Part shown: positions 1 to 11,206 of the stretch, one piece after another | Layout of the letters: each line of letters opens with the position of its first letter | How positions within the stretch are numbered: the stretch's first letter is position 1 | Origin: Bradysia coprophila | Lineage: Eukaryota; Arthropoda; Insecta; Diptera; Sciaridae | Direction of reading: 5' to 3' | DNA: 64,000 nucleotides | Assembly: GCF_014529535.1 (NCBI RefSeq) | Contig: NW_023503555.1 | Location: forward strand, 3,596,001 to 3,660,000 | Program-made: the position numbers and the translations under genes | The notes under the pieces: generated by a model | Seen by the model: the letters and a program-made list of their open reading frames with translations, nothing else | Told to the model about the DNA's origin: nothing | The model's database searches: none

Positions 1-2473
1 CTCCCTCGATTGCAAGATTGCTTTTTCAGGACTTGTCGAAATGTAAGTCGTTTCCTTAGGAGTATTTAACAGGGGTGAACGACCTCAATCTATAATTTAT
101 TCTCCCTGATTCAAAACATTTATGGCGTTGGCGGTCAAGCAAACGCGTGTCCGTCAATTAATAAATCATTGAAATCGTCGCATTGTGGATTGTGGGTGGG
201 TGTATGTAATGGAAAGTGTCGATAAATCAAATCGTTTATGTAATCGAGACTGCTTCCAGATGTTAGTATGTATTATTCCGAGCTGCCCAACAGTCAACAA
301 CAAACATCTAGTGTTCACATAGCCATTCTATCTTCAAAATTATTAATAAAAATAACAAAAACAATCGAAACCATTTCGGTAAATAGGATGGAAGAAGAAA
401 CAACACCAACTATAGCCGAAAAAACCACTTGATGTAAATAAATAATCAACTGTTTGGTATACACATAACTATATGGCACATACGTGTAAAAATCGGATGA
501 TTTGACGACCAAGCAGACCAAGCAATTCGCAACGACGACGCTTCGAAAGATTGATGTATACGTGCGAATTGCTTTGGAAATCGGCCGCAATGTAGTTTGC
601 ATACGCAGCTAATTTTTGGTTGAATTATTTGTGTAAAATCTGGATGATTGAAATAACGCCAAACTATACCGGTGGAGTGTGGCTAAATCAATAATTATAT
701 TATCACTGGTTTAACTGTTCTGTTCAAAGGGAAAAACGATGTTTTTCCGGTATACGTATCAAAAGTTGATGTATTGATTTTCTCTAATGCACACACAGCC
801 CACACTTTTCTAAGCACTTGATAATAATAAAATTTGTGAACTCAGTTCAAAGACAAAATTTGGACGAATTAATCGATAGGCTTCAAGATTTCATTTAATC
901 AACCGGGGACACAATTTCTGACTTTATATGTCACTGTAAACTTTATCGGCGTTTTCTTGAAAATTTTGATGATGAAAATTCTCGATAAATTTATCACACC
1001 ACACTTTTACGTTATGAATAACAGTTCAAGACTGAATTTTTATGTGTTTATCCGAGGTAAGTATATTCTCAAAAAAACGCGAGTATGACGAATAAATGTT
1101 GAGAAAGGCGAAAATTTCATGTTTTCTAGTTCAAATGTTTTGTAGAGAGGAGAGGTTTTGTGTATGAACGGAACATACGTTAAATATTATGCTCAGTGTT
1201 GGTATAATATGATTGGACTTGGATAAATTAGACATACGACTTCCGATACCAAATTATCTCACAATACTAAACAATAGGAACACGATTAAAATGGGGAAAA
1301 TAACTGTTACGTTTTGCTAATATTTGAATTTTGATATAGGATGTTCTGTAGAATCAACGGCACTAGGACATGGCAGAATAATTTGAATCATTCCTTCAAG
1401 TGAAATGTAGAACGAAAATTTCGTCATAGAATTTGTGCAAAATCTTAATTAAAATGGAAAAAAATGTTTCAATCAAAATTGATCAGCACATACCTCAAAT
1501 ATAATTTTAAAATTCACTGGAAATAATAATTTATTTCATTTAACAACAACGAGTAAAATAAATTACTAAAAATAATTTAAATTTTAATCAAAAACTAGAA
1601 TATATCTTCTTCGTATTTCCTAAACACACTGCACAGCAGCTTCTCGATCACAATTAAACTAAAATTAACTTGCGAACAGAACAAACCCATAAGCAAAAGC
1701 CGCAAAAATAATGCTTTTCACCCAAACAACAGAAAAATCTTCCGAAACATCAGAGAGAATCACCATTCACACCATCAGATAAAAAACCATTTTTTTCTCT
1801 CTCTTCGAATGATACAATGTTCTGCAATGTATATGAAATGTATGCCTCGTGGTACGATGTCAGACCATTTTCAAGCACCAATCAGATGATGTTTCACTAT
1901 AGAAAATTGAAAATGAGTGCAAAGTTGATGCGGAATAGAGAATTACGATGAGAAACTTTTCTGTGTAATGTTTATTATACACATGCATGAGAACGTTATG
2001 GAGAGGTGAGGTTTTTTTTTCTCGAGTAATTCGATTTCTTTTCTTCAAATCTTTGCAATGGACATTACGATGTGACTGAGGTCAATCAATTGAAATTAAG
2101 TAATTTCACTGAATCAGCTGCAAAGTCTAAAAGACATGATGTCGTTGCCTTCCTGTTCGATTTCGACCGTGTGACAACAACAAAAACACCGGCTTCTCAC
2201 CGAATAAATCATTCTCTTATAAATGTTATTGCGACATTGACCTTGGGGAACAGCGAATGTTTTGGAAATATATCAAGCAGATAAGTATAGAACTATGGGT
2301 ATAATGTATAATATAGCATCATCGGCTGGTTTAATTATTGCTTAACATTTGAGAAATGCGTGATACTGTGCTGATTGATCGAATGGAAATTCTTTTGGAA
2401 GTACACACAGTATGCTCAATTTATGATTGGAAAATTTACGGTCGTTTGAACGAGAACAAAGAGAGTTTTTTTA
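1..2473. other. Non-coding stretch, no gene recognised
   Basis: AT-rich sequence in which every open frame is short, with neither recognisable protein similarity nor splice-joined continuation. It could be the upstream region or an intron of a gene to the left of the window. Nothing specific is seen. Confidence 0.5.
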
Positions 2474-3460
2474 GGCTGATTCTATTCGCACGAGCGCGCG
2501 AATAGCCATTTCACAGTGGATTTGACTACTCGCACGCGCGTGCGAATATCCATTGTCCGTTGTAAAACGATTTTGGAATTTTGGGAATGGTTTTTGCCAC
2601 TGTTTCGATCTGCGAGAAGTATTAAATATGGACGTCTTTCGACGTTTTGCATTAAAATGCTGTTCAAAAATACCACTTCTCATCAGGCAATGGGGACGGT
2701 GGCAAGGAAATGACAAACCTATAAGAGGTAGGTCATACCTTTATACATGTACATCTTCAGCGAATCATAAACGGAAATGTTAGATCATTTTCGTATGAAA
2801 ATAAACTTCCAAACCATTTTATCACCATTCTACACATAACCACCCTTCGTTATTTAGTAGAATTCGAAATCCTGAAGTGTCAGTCGAAAGATTATTTTTT
2901 TGTGTTGAATGTCAATTTTGAGGTTTTGGACATTTTATATCGAAAAATATTTTCTACCTATTTTTAATAGCAGTATTCCATAATACACGTCCACTCTTTT
3001 CTTTTCCACTTAAAACAACTTCAGGTCTATACAATCACTGGTCTACGAGTATGGCTGCATACAGCTTCGAGTTAATCCAACCGTGCTAAAGAATCCAATC
3101 CAGATCTTTCATGTCATACTTATTACATTTTTTCTTTCGTTGAATTCAGTCTTCGCTCTCAGACTATTATCAGTTCTTCTTCGTTTCAAAGCTGTTGAAA
3201 ATATGTATGTACAATCATCCGATTGCAACTGGAGCAGACTTTGTTTTTAACAACAGAACTAAATCCAAGAAATTTGTCTTCTATAAAAAAAATGCTTGAT
3301 TTGAGGTTTTAATGAAAAAATTCATCATTTTGATTTAGTATAAAAATTTGAATGCGTGCGAATAGTCAAATCCAATGTGAAATGGCTATTCGCACGCGCG
3401 TCCGAATAGTAAAATCCAATGTGAAATGGCTATTCACACGCGCGTGAGAATAGCCACAGT
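2474..3460. mobile_element. Terminal-inverted-repeat element with CpG-rich subterminal repeats
   Basis: The left block (about 2475-2556) and right block (about 3353-3459) are inverted copies of a roughly 45-50 bp unit built from a dyad such as GAATAGCCATTTCACA joined to CGCACGCGCGTGCGAATA. The right end carries the unit more than twice. The CGCACGCGCGTG cores stand out sharply in AT-rich DNA. The interior shows no transposase, so this reads as a non-autonomous DNA transposon of about 1 kb. A possible target duplication TTTTTTA (2467-2473 and 3462-3468) is low-complexity and weak. Confidence 0.6.
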
Positions 3461-4508
3461 GTTTTTTATTGGTAACTTATATAGAACATTTGAAGATCCG
3501 GGTATCAGCACATTACGTACCTTCTTCCAAATTGTTGTTTTGATGAGTGGGAACGTTACAATCCGACCCGAAGGTGATGACTGACAACAATATGGAAAAA
3601 GTTACGTGCTATAATTTACGGGCTTCTGGTCGTGAAATGTTAAAATGGCCACATAAAAATTGCATTTATTACCTGCCCCAGCCCCATGCGAAAGTTCACA
3701 ATTACATAGCTCTGGTTAATTTCCTTCAGTATCCTTATCCTATGTGGAAATCCACTGTGGCATGGTCAGGTAGTAAACAAGAATGCATTTATTACTACAG
3801 AAACAACTTTGTGATACTTGCAAACTCTTTTTTGTGTTTTTGAGCAACTTATTCTTCGACAAGTGCAGTTCTTTCAGCTCAGATACATAGACTCCACTCT
3901 TGTAGAAAAGAATGTTACCGAAGCTCGTGCCTCAAAAACACAAGTGTGTTTTATTTTATTACAAAATTGTTACGTCGTGTAATGAATTACTTTCGCAGTA
4001 TCCAATGTAATCTACTATTACCGGACGGACCCACTTAAAATAAATGTCTTGCATGTTTATGAATTTACCGACTGTAGTCTTTTTGATCAGTTCCTTTGGA
4101 CAAATTCTTTTCGAATGTGATGAAAGAAGCTAAGGTTCTGAAATTATAGGTTAGGACACCTGCGAGGGCAGGAATAATTTGCGCAACGAGTCCAGAGGAA
4201 ACCTTTTTCGCCTTTAATTTTTCATCAATTATTCAAACTCATTTTTCGCCTTCTACTTTTCCACCTACCCATGAAACTCTTGTATATCTGTTTACATCGC
4301 AAGTAGGTAGTTTAAACACTTGTTAGAAAATACTCTACTGTACCAGTTGCGAATTTTTGGCGATACATTTGGAATGAACTGATCTCAGGGTCATGCGTTG
4401 ATAAAATAGAACAAAAACGATTTTTCACGTGATGTGGTCGACGGTCGTTTCGATTCAGTTGAGTTCAGTTCAAACATGAAGATGGTAACATCGAATTTCT
4501 TTCCTTTT
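3461..4508. other. Non-coding stretch, no gene recognised
   Basis: No supported coding sequence. A 98-codon open frame at 3547-3843 begins with GTG and resembles nothing I know. The rest is AT-rich. Confidence 0.4.
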
Positions 4509-4516
4509 ATTGATAC

Positions 4517-5515
4517 TAGAGGTGAGCGCCGGCGCCAGTCGCCCCGATCGCCGCCGAAAATTTCAGTAAAAAGTCAGCCGCCGCCGGTCGAAATTTTAAA
4601 TTGTTCAGCCGATTGCGCCGCCGCCGGTAAAAATAAAACACTGCGCCGCCGCTGCGTCGCCGGTTTATTTTTTCCTCATTTTTCGGCACAAAGTAGAGGT
4701 AATTGGGAATGAGATTGTTTCACTAAGTACGAGAAAAAATAAATTTTTATCAAAAAAACACAATAGAATTGAGTGAGGAAAACCAACATATTGCATGTGT
4801 CCAAAATGAGAACGCATGGTAGACATCTAATACTTGACTAATGATTCGAAAAAATCTGTATAAGTGATGGTATCTTGTGAAAAATGGACTCGTGTGTAAA
4901 GTCAACTCCTTCGCTGCGCTCGTATACGTTGATGTTGATAAAAAGAGAAAATAATATTTTGGAAGTTCTATATCACCAATCAATAACGTCAGCAAACGTC
5001 AGATTTTTCAACTTTCTTCTTTATTGACCATGGAAAAGTATGAAACTAGTGCAGATTTCGAAAAATCTGGCAAAATAAGTTTGAGTTTCGGCTGGTATGT
5101 AGCTCATTGGAAAATCGAGACTTTTTCGGATACTTTATGTACGTTTTGGATTTTGAGAACTTGAAATTAGTGGAACATTGGTGGTTTTTTTTATATAAAG
5201 TTGAATAGAAAGTATATTACTTATTTTTCCGTTTGAATGTCCAATTTTTCTGGTAACAACTATTTGAAATTTGAGTAACAACAAGATGAATTAAAAAATG
5301 GTTTCTGAGGTATTAGTTTCACTGAGAATGTCTTAGACCGCTTTTTGTCAAAACAAGAAATTGAATATTTAGCAAAGGTCTTCAAATGAAATATTATAAA
5401 TCTAGATAAAATCGAAAAAACTTTTCCGAAACTTCAGTCGATTCACGCCGCCGCCGATACTCTGAAAAATGTTTACAGCCGCCGCCGAACAAAAGTTGAC
5501 CGGCGCACACCTCTA
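4517..5515. mobile_element. Non-autonomous hAT-like element with 8-bp target duplication
   Basis: The ends are inverted: the left reads TAGAGGTGAGCGCCGG and the reverse complement of the right reads TAGAGGTGTGCGCCGG, a 16-bp TIR with one mismatch. An identical 8-bp direct repeat ATTGATAC flanks it at 4509-4516 and 5516-5523. Eight-bp duplications and TIRs starting YARNG are hallmarks of hAT transposons, and ATTGATAC also fits the nTnnnnAn pattern of the Ac group. Just inside both ends are clusters of CCGCCG subterminal motifs, plausible transposase-binding sites. The 999-bp interior encodes no transposase; an Arg-rich frame across the left end comes from the GCC repeats. Confidence 0.88.
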
Positions 5516-5523
5516 ATTGATAC

Positions 5524-7043
5524 GGTTAATATACTGAAACTGATTAATGTTTGGAAATCCGATCAATTTGGAAAATTTTGGGAGTGAGATGTAAACCGAT
5601 GCGTCCCTTAATTAATAATCAGTCGAAAAGAAAATCTATTGAAAGATCACTGTTGCGGTCTGAAGAGACGGTACCGGTGCATCTTTCGATGATTCAAAAA
5701 AGTCTATGTCACATTGCATCAGGTTATAAGTCAACAGTGACAAGGTCATTTAGAAAATTGGCCACTGCTGCATAAGTATCAAATTCAATTAAGAAAGCAT
5801 TTACCATCGTATCCTAGTCCAATTTTAGCCTCAACTTACAACAGATTAAAAAAAGGAATAAAATTCACTGTTATGGTAAAAGCAATTTGTGCGATCTCTG
5901 CATTTACTGTACGGTAATTAGCTGTTCCTTAGCGACAACGTAAGTCATGCTCTTATTAATTTTAATAATTTGATAACAGGTCAATTGAATCTGTATTTTT
6001 CTTCGTTTCCAACTTCGACGGCCTTGTTACTGTGTGCTGTGCTGCAAGAATGTTATAGTGTCTAGACGAAACTTCGAAAATGTTCATCGTCAAAACATTT
6101 TAGATTACGACCGCATGAATGGAGAAAGAATCACGAATGATAGAAGTGAGTTTATCAGACACGCGTAAAAAGAGTGAAAAAAAATTATTTTGTCGTGTAA
6201 GTTGTATTATGTTGATGTCATATCACTGGAACTGTTACCATATTAATGGTCAATGTATCGCTCCTTCAAGAATCTGTTACTTCTTTTGTTGAAAGTATCT
6301 TTTAGTGATGTATACCCACAGAGTTCATTTTTCATAAGTTTCGTAAGTTACACATAGTAACCTGGTCTCGAAGTGAGACCAAGTCGGGCTACTCGGCCGT
6401 AGAATGACTGGTAATCGAAAAAGTGTACATTTTTCCATAGTAGCAGTCTACTGTATCCACAGGATCCACAGACATACAGACACACATTAAGACCATTAAC
6501 CGGTTCGTACAAAAGTACTGATATCTCAAAGAAACCATTCGTTGAGAAAAAAATTTATAATAAACAAAGCAACAATATGAAACACTTTCGTCCTCAGGAC
6601 ACCGAGACCTATCCATCCTATGTAACCTCGCAAAAACCTATGTTGCATGGTGGCAATTGTAAAGTTCCATTTTTGTGTATCGGATAGAATGACGACGGCA
6701 CAATTTTCCATCGTTTTCGATATCGGTGGGTGCACTTGACACCACAAAATTTGATGGAAAATTGTTGGCTTTTCCAACTGCACCAAGTGCAATATTTGGT
6801 CTTCTTGATACGGCAAGTCGTAGATGTAGATGCTCTTGGACTTAAACTCACTTATTTCACGGGCTATCCAATTATGTAGTAGAAAAAGTGAGAAAAGACA
6901 GAGAGAAAATTACTGCCTGTAATAAATAGATTTTTTGGGGAGATGTTTTTGTGTTGTTTAGATGTTGGTTCGACGTACTATTGGCTGTTGTACAGGATCA
7001 GGCTGTTGATCTATATCCGAATCTTGTTCAGCTATAGTTATAT
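5524..7043. other. Non-coding stretch with a short repeat relic
   Basis: No gene recognised. A hairpin GGTCTCGAAGTGAGACC sits near 6364-6380. The text after it (GGGCTACTCGGCCGTA) resembles the interior of the 1.2-kb element at 46505-47719 (CTACTCGGCCGTA near 47103), so this is probably a degraded fragment of that family. Confidence 0.4.
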
Positions 7044-7596
7044 CCATTGCAGCAATAGTGCGGATGTTAACGTCCAAAAGGTACACTTTTGGTTAATCTC
7101 AAATTGAGTCTTTGGGTTATGGAATCCCAGGAGGTACATTTGTGGAAGGGGTGCCAAGAAATTCCACTTGAAAATATCGAGTTATTCAGGAAAAACCTAA
7201 AAATTTTAGGTCAAGTGCAAGCATTTTTTCGTTGTTCTACCAAAACTCGAGTTCCAAAAAATTTTCTTGGAAATTTATTTTTCCCACATTCTGGACACTA
7301 CAAAGTATCCAAAACCACTTAAAAACAAAAAGAAAGTTTTTTTCCTCGCCAGAAATGAAGGTTCAAAGTCGAAATTTCATGAATAATTTGGCCCAAACTT
7401 TGACTTTATACCGTCATACGGAAGGCCTGCTCCAAAATTTTTTTTGCGGAAAGTGGCTTAAAAACATCTTTGGACTACCCCTTCCACAAATGTTCCTCCT
7501 GGGATACTAAACATAACCCAATGTCTCAATTTGAGATTAACCAAAAGTGTACCTTTTCCCATACATACATTGTGGACGTTAACACCCGCACTACAA
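7044..7596. mobile_element. MITE-like element with long terminal inverted repeats
   Basis: About 85 bp at 7078-7160 is the inverted complement of 7473-7557, sharing for example CTCAAATTGAG and TTAATCTCAAATTGAG segments. The similarity continues outward through TTAACGTCC to TAGTGCGG (left) and CCGCACTA (right). The flanking CAA on each side could be a 3-bp target duplication. No transposase frame is present. Confidence 0.65.
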
Positions 7597-7687
7597 TGTG
7601 CGTTCAACCTCCTTGGCTTTATCATCATCCTCATTCCAATTCGGATCATTGAATATTTCCCATAATTTCATCTTACATTCGGATACA

Positions 7688-7780
7688 TTACACTGTAAAA
7701 AGAGTGGGGATAAATTTTCATACAAAATAGTACTCTATTTGTCAGGTGTCAATCGAAGTACTTTTGCTTGAAGTGCGTTG
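7688..7780 (+). repeat. Dispersed repeat, copy 1 of 2
   Basis: This roughly 93-bp segment (beginning TTACACTGTAAAAAGAGTGG, ending TTTGCTTGAAGTGCGTTG) recurs at 41615-41721 with few changes. The second copy has an internal tandem duplication of about 14 bp around AAAAAGAGTGGGG. It is part of a larger unidentified repeat. Confidence 0.7.
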
Positions 7781-7964
7781 CACAGTCACATAATTCTTTT
7801 GCAGATTGATATTCGGCCATGATTGAAAACGCACTAGATTGTGGTAACATTCAACAAACCAAGCCCATACCGTCATACAATTTGTTGAAAATCGAGTGTA
7901 TTCCAGTGTGAATTCCAGATGTTCCAGATACGTGTGCATGGCAAAATTATCGCGAATTTTCTTA

Positions 7965-8285
7965 TTAACCTGTCACAGACGGCAAGCATAGTAACAGTTT
8001 TATTATCTGATCTATTACTTAATTTGATCGAAGATTTTCATAGATTGATTTCAGAAATCTTTTACTTCATTTGTTTTGAACATGCTTTTTGCTATATAAG
8101 AACTCTTTAGGCTGCGAGCGCACTTACGCCGTTTAGCACTCCGTTTACGAGTGAACAATGGAAGCTCCTCCCACTTTCCATTGTTAAAACGTAAACGGAG
8201 AGCTAAACGGTGTAAGTGCGCTCGCAGCTTTAGTCATAGCTTGTCGTTTATTCTTGCTGTCGTTGTCGATAACAGATGACAGTCC
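7965..8285 (-). mobile_element. MITE family A, copy 1, interrupted by a second MITE
   Basis: Read on the minus strand this is another copy of the roughly 200-bp repeat at 14541-14733, 25434-25630 and 36891-37029. Shared landmarks are GTTATCGATAACGACGACAA-like sequence at one end, TAATAGACCCGATAATAA in the middle, and a terminal TTAACCTGTCACAGACGGC. The copy is split at 8110 by the 118-bp palindromic element 8111-8228. The other copies supply the unoccupied version of the site. No coding capacity. Confidence 0.75.
8111..8228. mobile_element. 118-bp palindromic MITE inside MITE family A
   Basis: The arms are inverted copies (GCTGCGAGCGCACTTACGCC at the left; the right arm ends with its near complement GTAAGTGCGCTCGCAGC), separated by about 45 bp. 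The direct repeat TTTAG flanks the element (8106-8110 and 8229-8233). The uninterrupted relatives of the host repeat lack this insert, which confirms a clean insertion with a short target duplication. Confidence 0.85.
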
Positions 8286-9221
8286 TTACTGTCGCTCTGA
8301 TTACCGAAACAGAACTTTAATCTTGCCATTTGGGGCAGTTTCGCACAGATAAATAAACAAATACCAAATGCTTGCCAGGATTGAAGCACTCAATTTTACC
8401 AGCACGTTGCAGTGGGTTATGACTTGCTTTTCAACCTTATTGGACCAAATGTACAGCTAACACTGATATTGTACTAGTACTACATTGTTCGGCAACAAGT
8501 TCCATGTTTTGCTGATGTCTTTGGATAAATTTTCTGTGGAACTTCAATAGGTTTGCCCGTATGAAGTCAGTATTGTGCAGCTTGTTTTGATTATTTTTTC
8601 TTTTGACCGTTGCTGGAAGAAATTCGTCATCCGAAGCACATTGTTTTCGGGTCCCTTTGAAGAGCGACTTAGTGTTAATTTGTGAAACTCCAGAGCCGAA
8701 CCAAGTACGATGCATAAAGACATTTGTCGGGAACTTTATTGCATTCAATACTTCTAAAAATGTCGCATGTGCAATTCTGATGTTTTCAGCTACACTTACG
8801 TATCTTTAAAGCCATCGCATTTTTTGTAAGAAATAAAATCAGGAAAATTATCATTGGAAAGCGAGGTACCAGGCAACTCTGTAAATTAATTTAAGGTGAT
8901 AAAAATGAAAGTGGTCGACAACCGGTTGAAATTTCTTTGGAGTACTAGGTGACATTTTAGAAATTGCCCTATATCTTATTGCCAATAGTACCTCCAGCAC
9001 AAGTTTTTTTTATTTTTAGGGAGTACCGAGCCTAAGCCTTCCAATGTAACCCTAAGCCGTTAGGTTTGCTGATGCGCGCACCCGTTAGTAGTCAGAGAAA
9101 ATTTGTCTTAATACAGTCACTTAAGCAATTACAGCCAACAGCACGACGTATTTGGTAGCTTATGTGATCGGTCTAGTCCAGCACTACAATTCCCAAAAAT
9201 TTGAACGAAGTTGACCCTTTA
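8286..9221. other. Non-coding stretch, no gene recognised
   Basis: A 103-codon open frame on the minus strand (8437-8748) shows no recognisable domain and no good splice-linked partner. Otherwise AT-rich with no evident structure. Confidence 0.35.
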
Positions 9222-9640
9222 TTACCCGAGATAATCAGTGTGAAAAAAATTACTCCTGAAGACCACTGATTTTTCAAACAGCTCTACCACGAAAACGACA
9301 ATTCCGATAGAGGCGAGATATACCTCGCTGAACTCGTAATGAAGCAAGTATTCGATGGGTACCATGCTCGTCAAAAATTCAGATGGCATGGCTAGCCGAT
9401 TGTTCGAAGATTTCGCGATATCACTCTTATAACATTCAACACAAAGTATTTTAGCTCTGGGAATTCCCAATTTTTCAAGTCGTCGAGTCACGCATAAGAT
9501 GCAGAACCGGCAAGTGAATTCATACGAAACATTTTCTGTGAATGGCTCTGTCCCACCAGACGAACAATTCTCGTAAGTGAACCTATGAATCGCCAGGCCG
9601 TCTAAACCAGTCACAACAATTTCATTGACGCTATGAGGTA
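9222..9640 (-). CDS. Unrecognised open exon or gene relic
   Basis: An open frame of about 139 codons follows a plausible splice acceptor (minus-strand TTTTGCAG ending at 9641) and runs to a TAA at 9222-9224. It has no ATG near its start; the first in-frame Met is roughly two thirds of the way along, so as a protein it would need an upstream exon. The translation contains clustered cysteines (CRFC, then C and CVEC further on) and a hydrophobic segment near the C-terminus (ASIGIVVFVVEL). I looked for an upstream exon at about 9700-9760, but no phase there joins without a stop. It may be a pseudogene fragment or a rapidly evolving gene. I do not recognise the family. Confidence 0.25.
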
Positions 9641-9839
9641 CTGCAAAATTATAAGATTTCCGCTATCAGTCTATCGTAGTCTTAGTCTTCGACCCACCTT
9701 TGTAATAGAATTATTTCTCTTGCATAGAGAAAAGTAAACGCGTCTGGATCCTGCAGTAAGTCATTGCAAATGATTATATTTCAAACAATAAAGCAACAAA
9801 ATTTGTTGAACAAACAATACGGTGAATATAACGGGTATT

Positions 9840-11206
9840 TTACGCCACATTCAACACAATTTTTCCGCGTAAATGTCCCTCGGCAACTCGTTTATAAGCT
9901 TGATCGGCTTCCTTAAAATCGTAGACCTTTTCGACAATCGGCAGCAACTGAAATCGAAAACTGTAAGCAATGCGAGACAAATGAATTTGATATACCACGG
10001 TGAATGTACCTTGTTCCGATCGACCAAATTTTTCAGATAATCGATTCCGTGCGGAGCCGGCACGAAATATGCCCATTTAACGAAACCCTGTTGCGTTGTC
10101 AATGATTTGATATTTTCTTGGACGAGTTCGAAAAGATTTTTCGCCGAACCACACGCCAATCCCATTGCATCAATGTTTTTCAGAGTTGGCGAGCTGAATG
10201 TCACATAATGTTTGTATCGCCACGGAATTTCTGCGGCATGCAGTGATCCCTTGCCGGCGCAATCCAAAATTATGTCGTACGGTCCGTATTGGGTCAAATC
10301 GTTCGATGCATCTGAGCTCGTATAGTCCACAACATGACTCACACCCAAGGCTTGAATTTGTGGAATTGCATCGGTGGCACAAGTTGCAACAACCTCTGCG
10401 CCTTCAGCTTTAGCAATTTGTACGGCAATACTGCCGACACCACCAGATGCACCCAATATACAGACTCTCTTTCCTCGTCCACCACCATGTGATGTTAACG
10501 CACCGGATAAACCACCCAATTGTCCCGACAGAAACAGTCCCGACCAAGCAGTCAAACCAGCGTATAAGACAGCTGCCGCGTCAGTATCAGACAGTTTCTG
10601 TGGTTGGTGAGTAACCTGCAACATTCACGTAATTCGTAAATCTAACGGGGCGAGCCTTGCGTGTCTGATACTTACATAATCTGCATCGACTGCAACGAAT
10701 TCCGAATGACAACCGTTGCGATGAATGGGAACAACACCCCAGACCTTGTCGCTCAATTGGATACTATTTCGAACTCCCATGCCTTTGTAAACAACGGTTC
10801 CGCTAAAATCTCTTCCCATAGTCAGGGGAAACTCAATAGTGTCCCGATTGCAGCGTAAAGCATTGAATGTGGTAGCACCATATCCACCTGACGATTATGA
10901 GGTATAAGAAACTATGTCCGTCTTATTTGAAAATCGAAACTCACCTACCATTTGAACATCGATTGGATTCACAGACGTCGAGCTCACTTTGACCAGCAAT
11001 TCATTTGATTCCTTGATTGTCGGTATCCTAATGTTATCCGAAAATTGGATGCCATCGCTGTACGAATGAATTTGCCAGCCGCACATTTTCTTCCCGGATT
11101 TGAATTCATTTTCTGTCTTTTCTTGCGATTTTGTTGAAGCGTACCGAGTCACAAATCGACAGTGACGCAAAATATTTTGGAACGCAAAACCTTGCTTTAA
11201 AAGCAT
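9840..11206 (-). CDS. RTN4IP1: Reticulon-4-interacting protein 1 homologue, mitochondrial quinone oxidoreductase-like
   Basis: Four exons on the minus strand (11206-10945, 10887-10676, 10615-10010, 9947-9840) join in phase into 395 aa, close to the 396 aa of the human protein. Residues 1-30 are basic, with Leu, Phe and Arg and few acids, as in a mitochondrial targeting peptide. The GroES-like N-terminal domain carries SVNPIDVQM and, across the first junction, GGYGATTFN. The first donor (GTGAGT at 10944) is the one that restores this Gly-Gly-Tyr-Gly. The Rossmann NAD(P)H-binding loop is ILGASGGVGS in exon 3. The last exon ends GKIVLNVA, the usual family ending. The family belongs to the MDR superfamily without catalytic zinc; in animals it is a mitochondrial NADPH oxidoreductase linked to coenzyme Q synthesis and complex I. 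It is divergent from Sos with 2.2 kb between the start codons. No truncation or frameshift is seen. Confidence 0.93.

Noticed and set aside
4434-4712. Arg/Ser-rich 92-codon open frame
   Set aside because: It spans the left end of the hAT-like element, and the Arg codons come from the CGCCGCCG subterminal repeats.
9700-9760. Possible upstream exon (DPDAFTFLYAREI) for the ORF at 9222-9640
   Set aside because: No reading phase joins it to the downstream frame without a stop codon.
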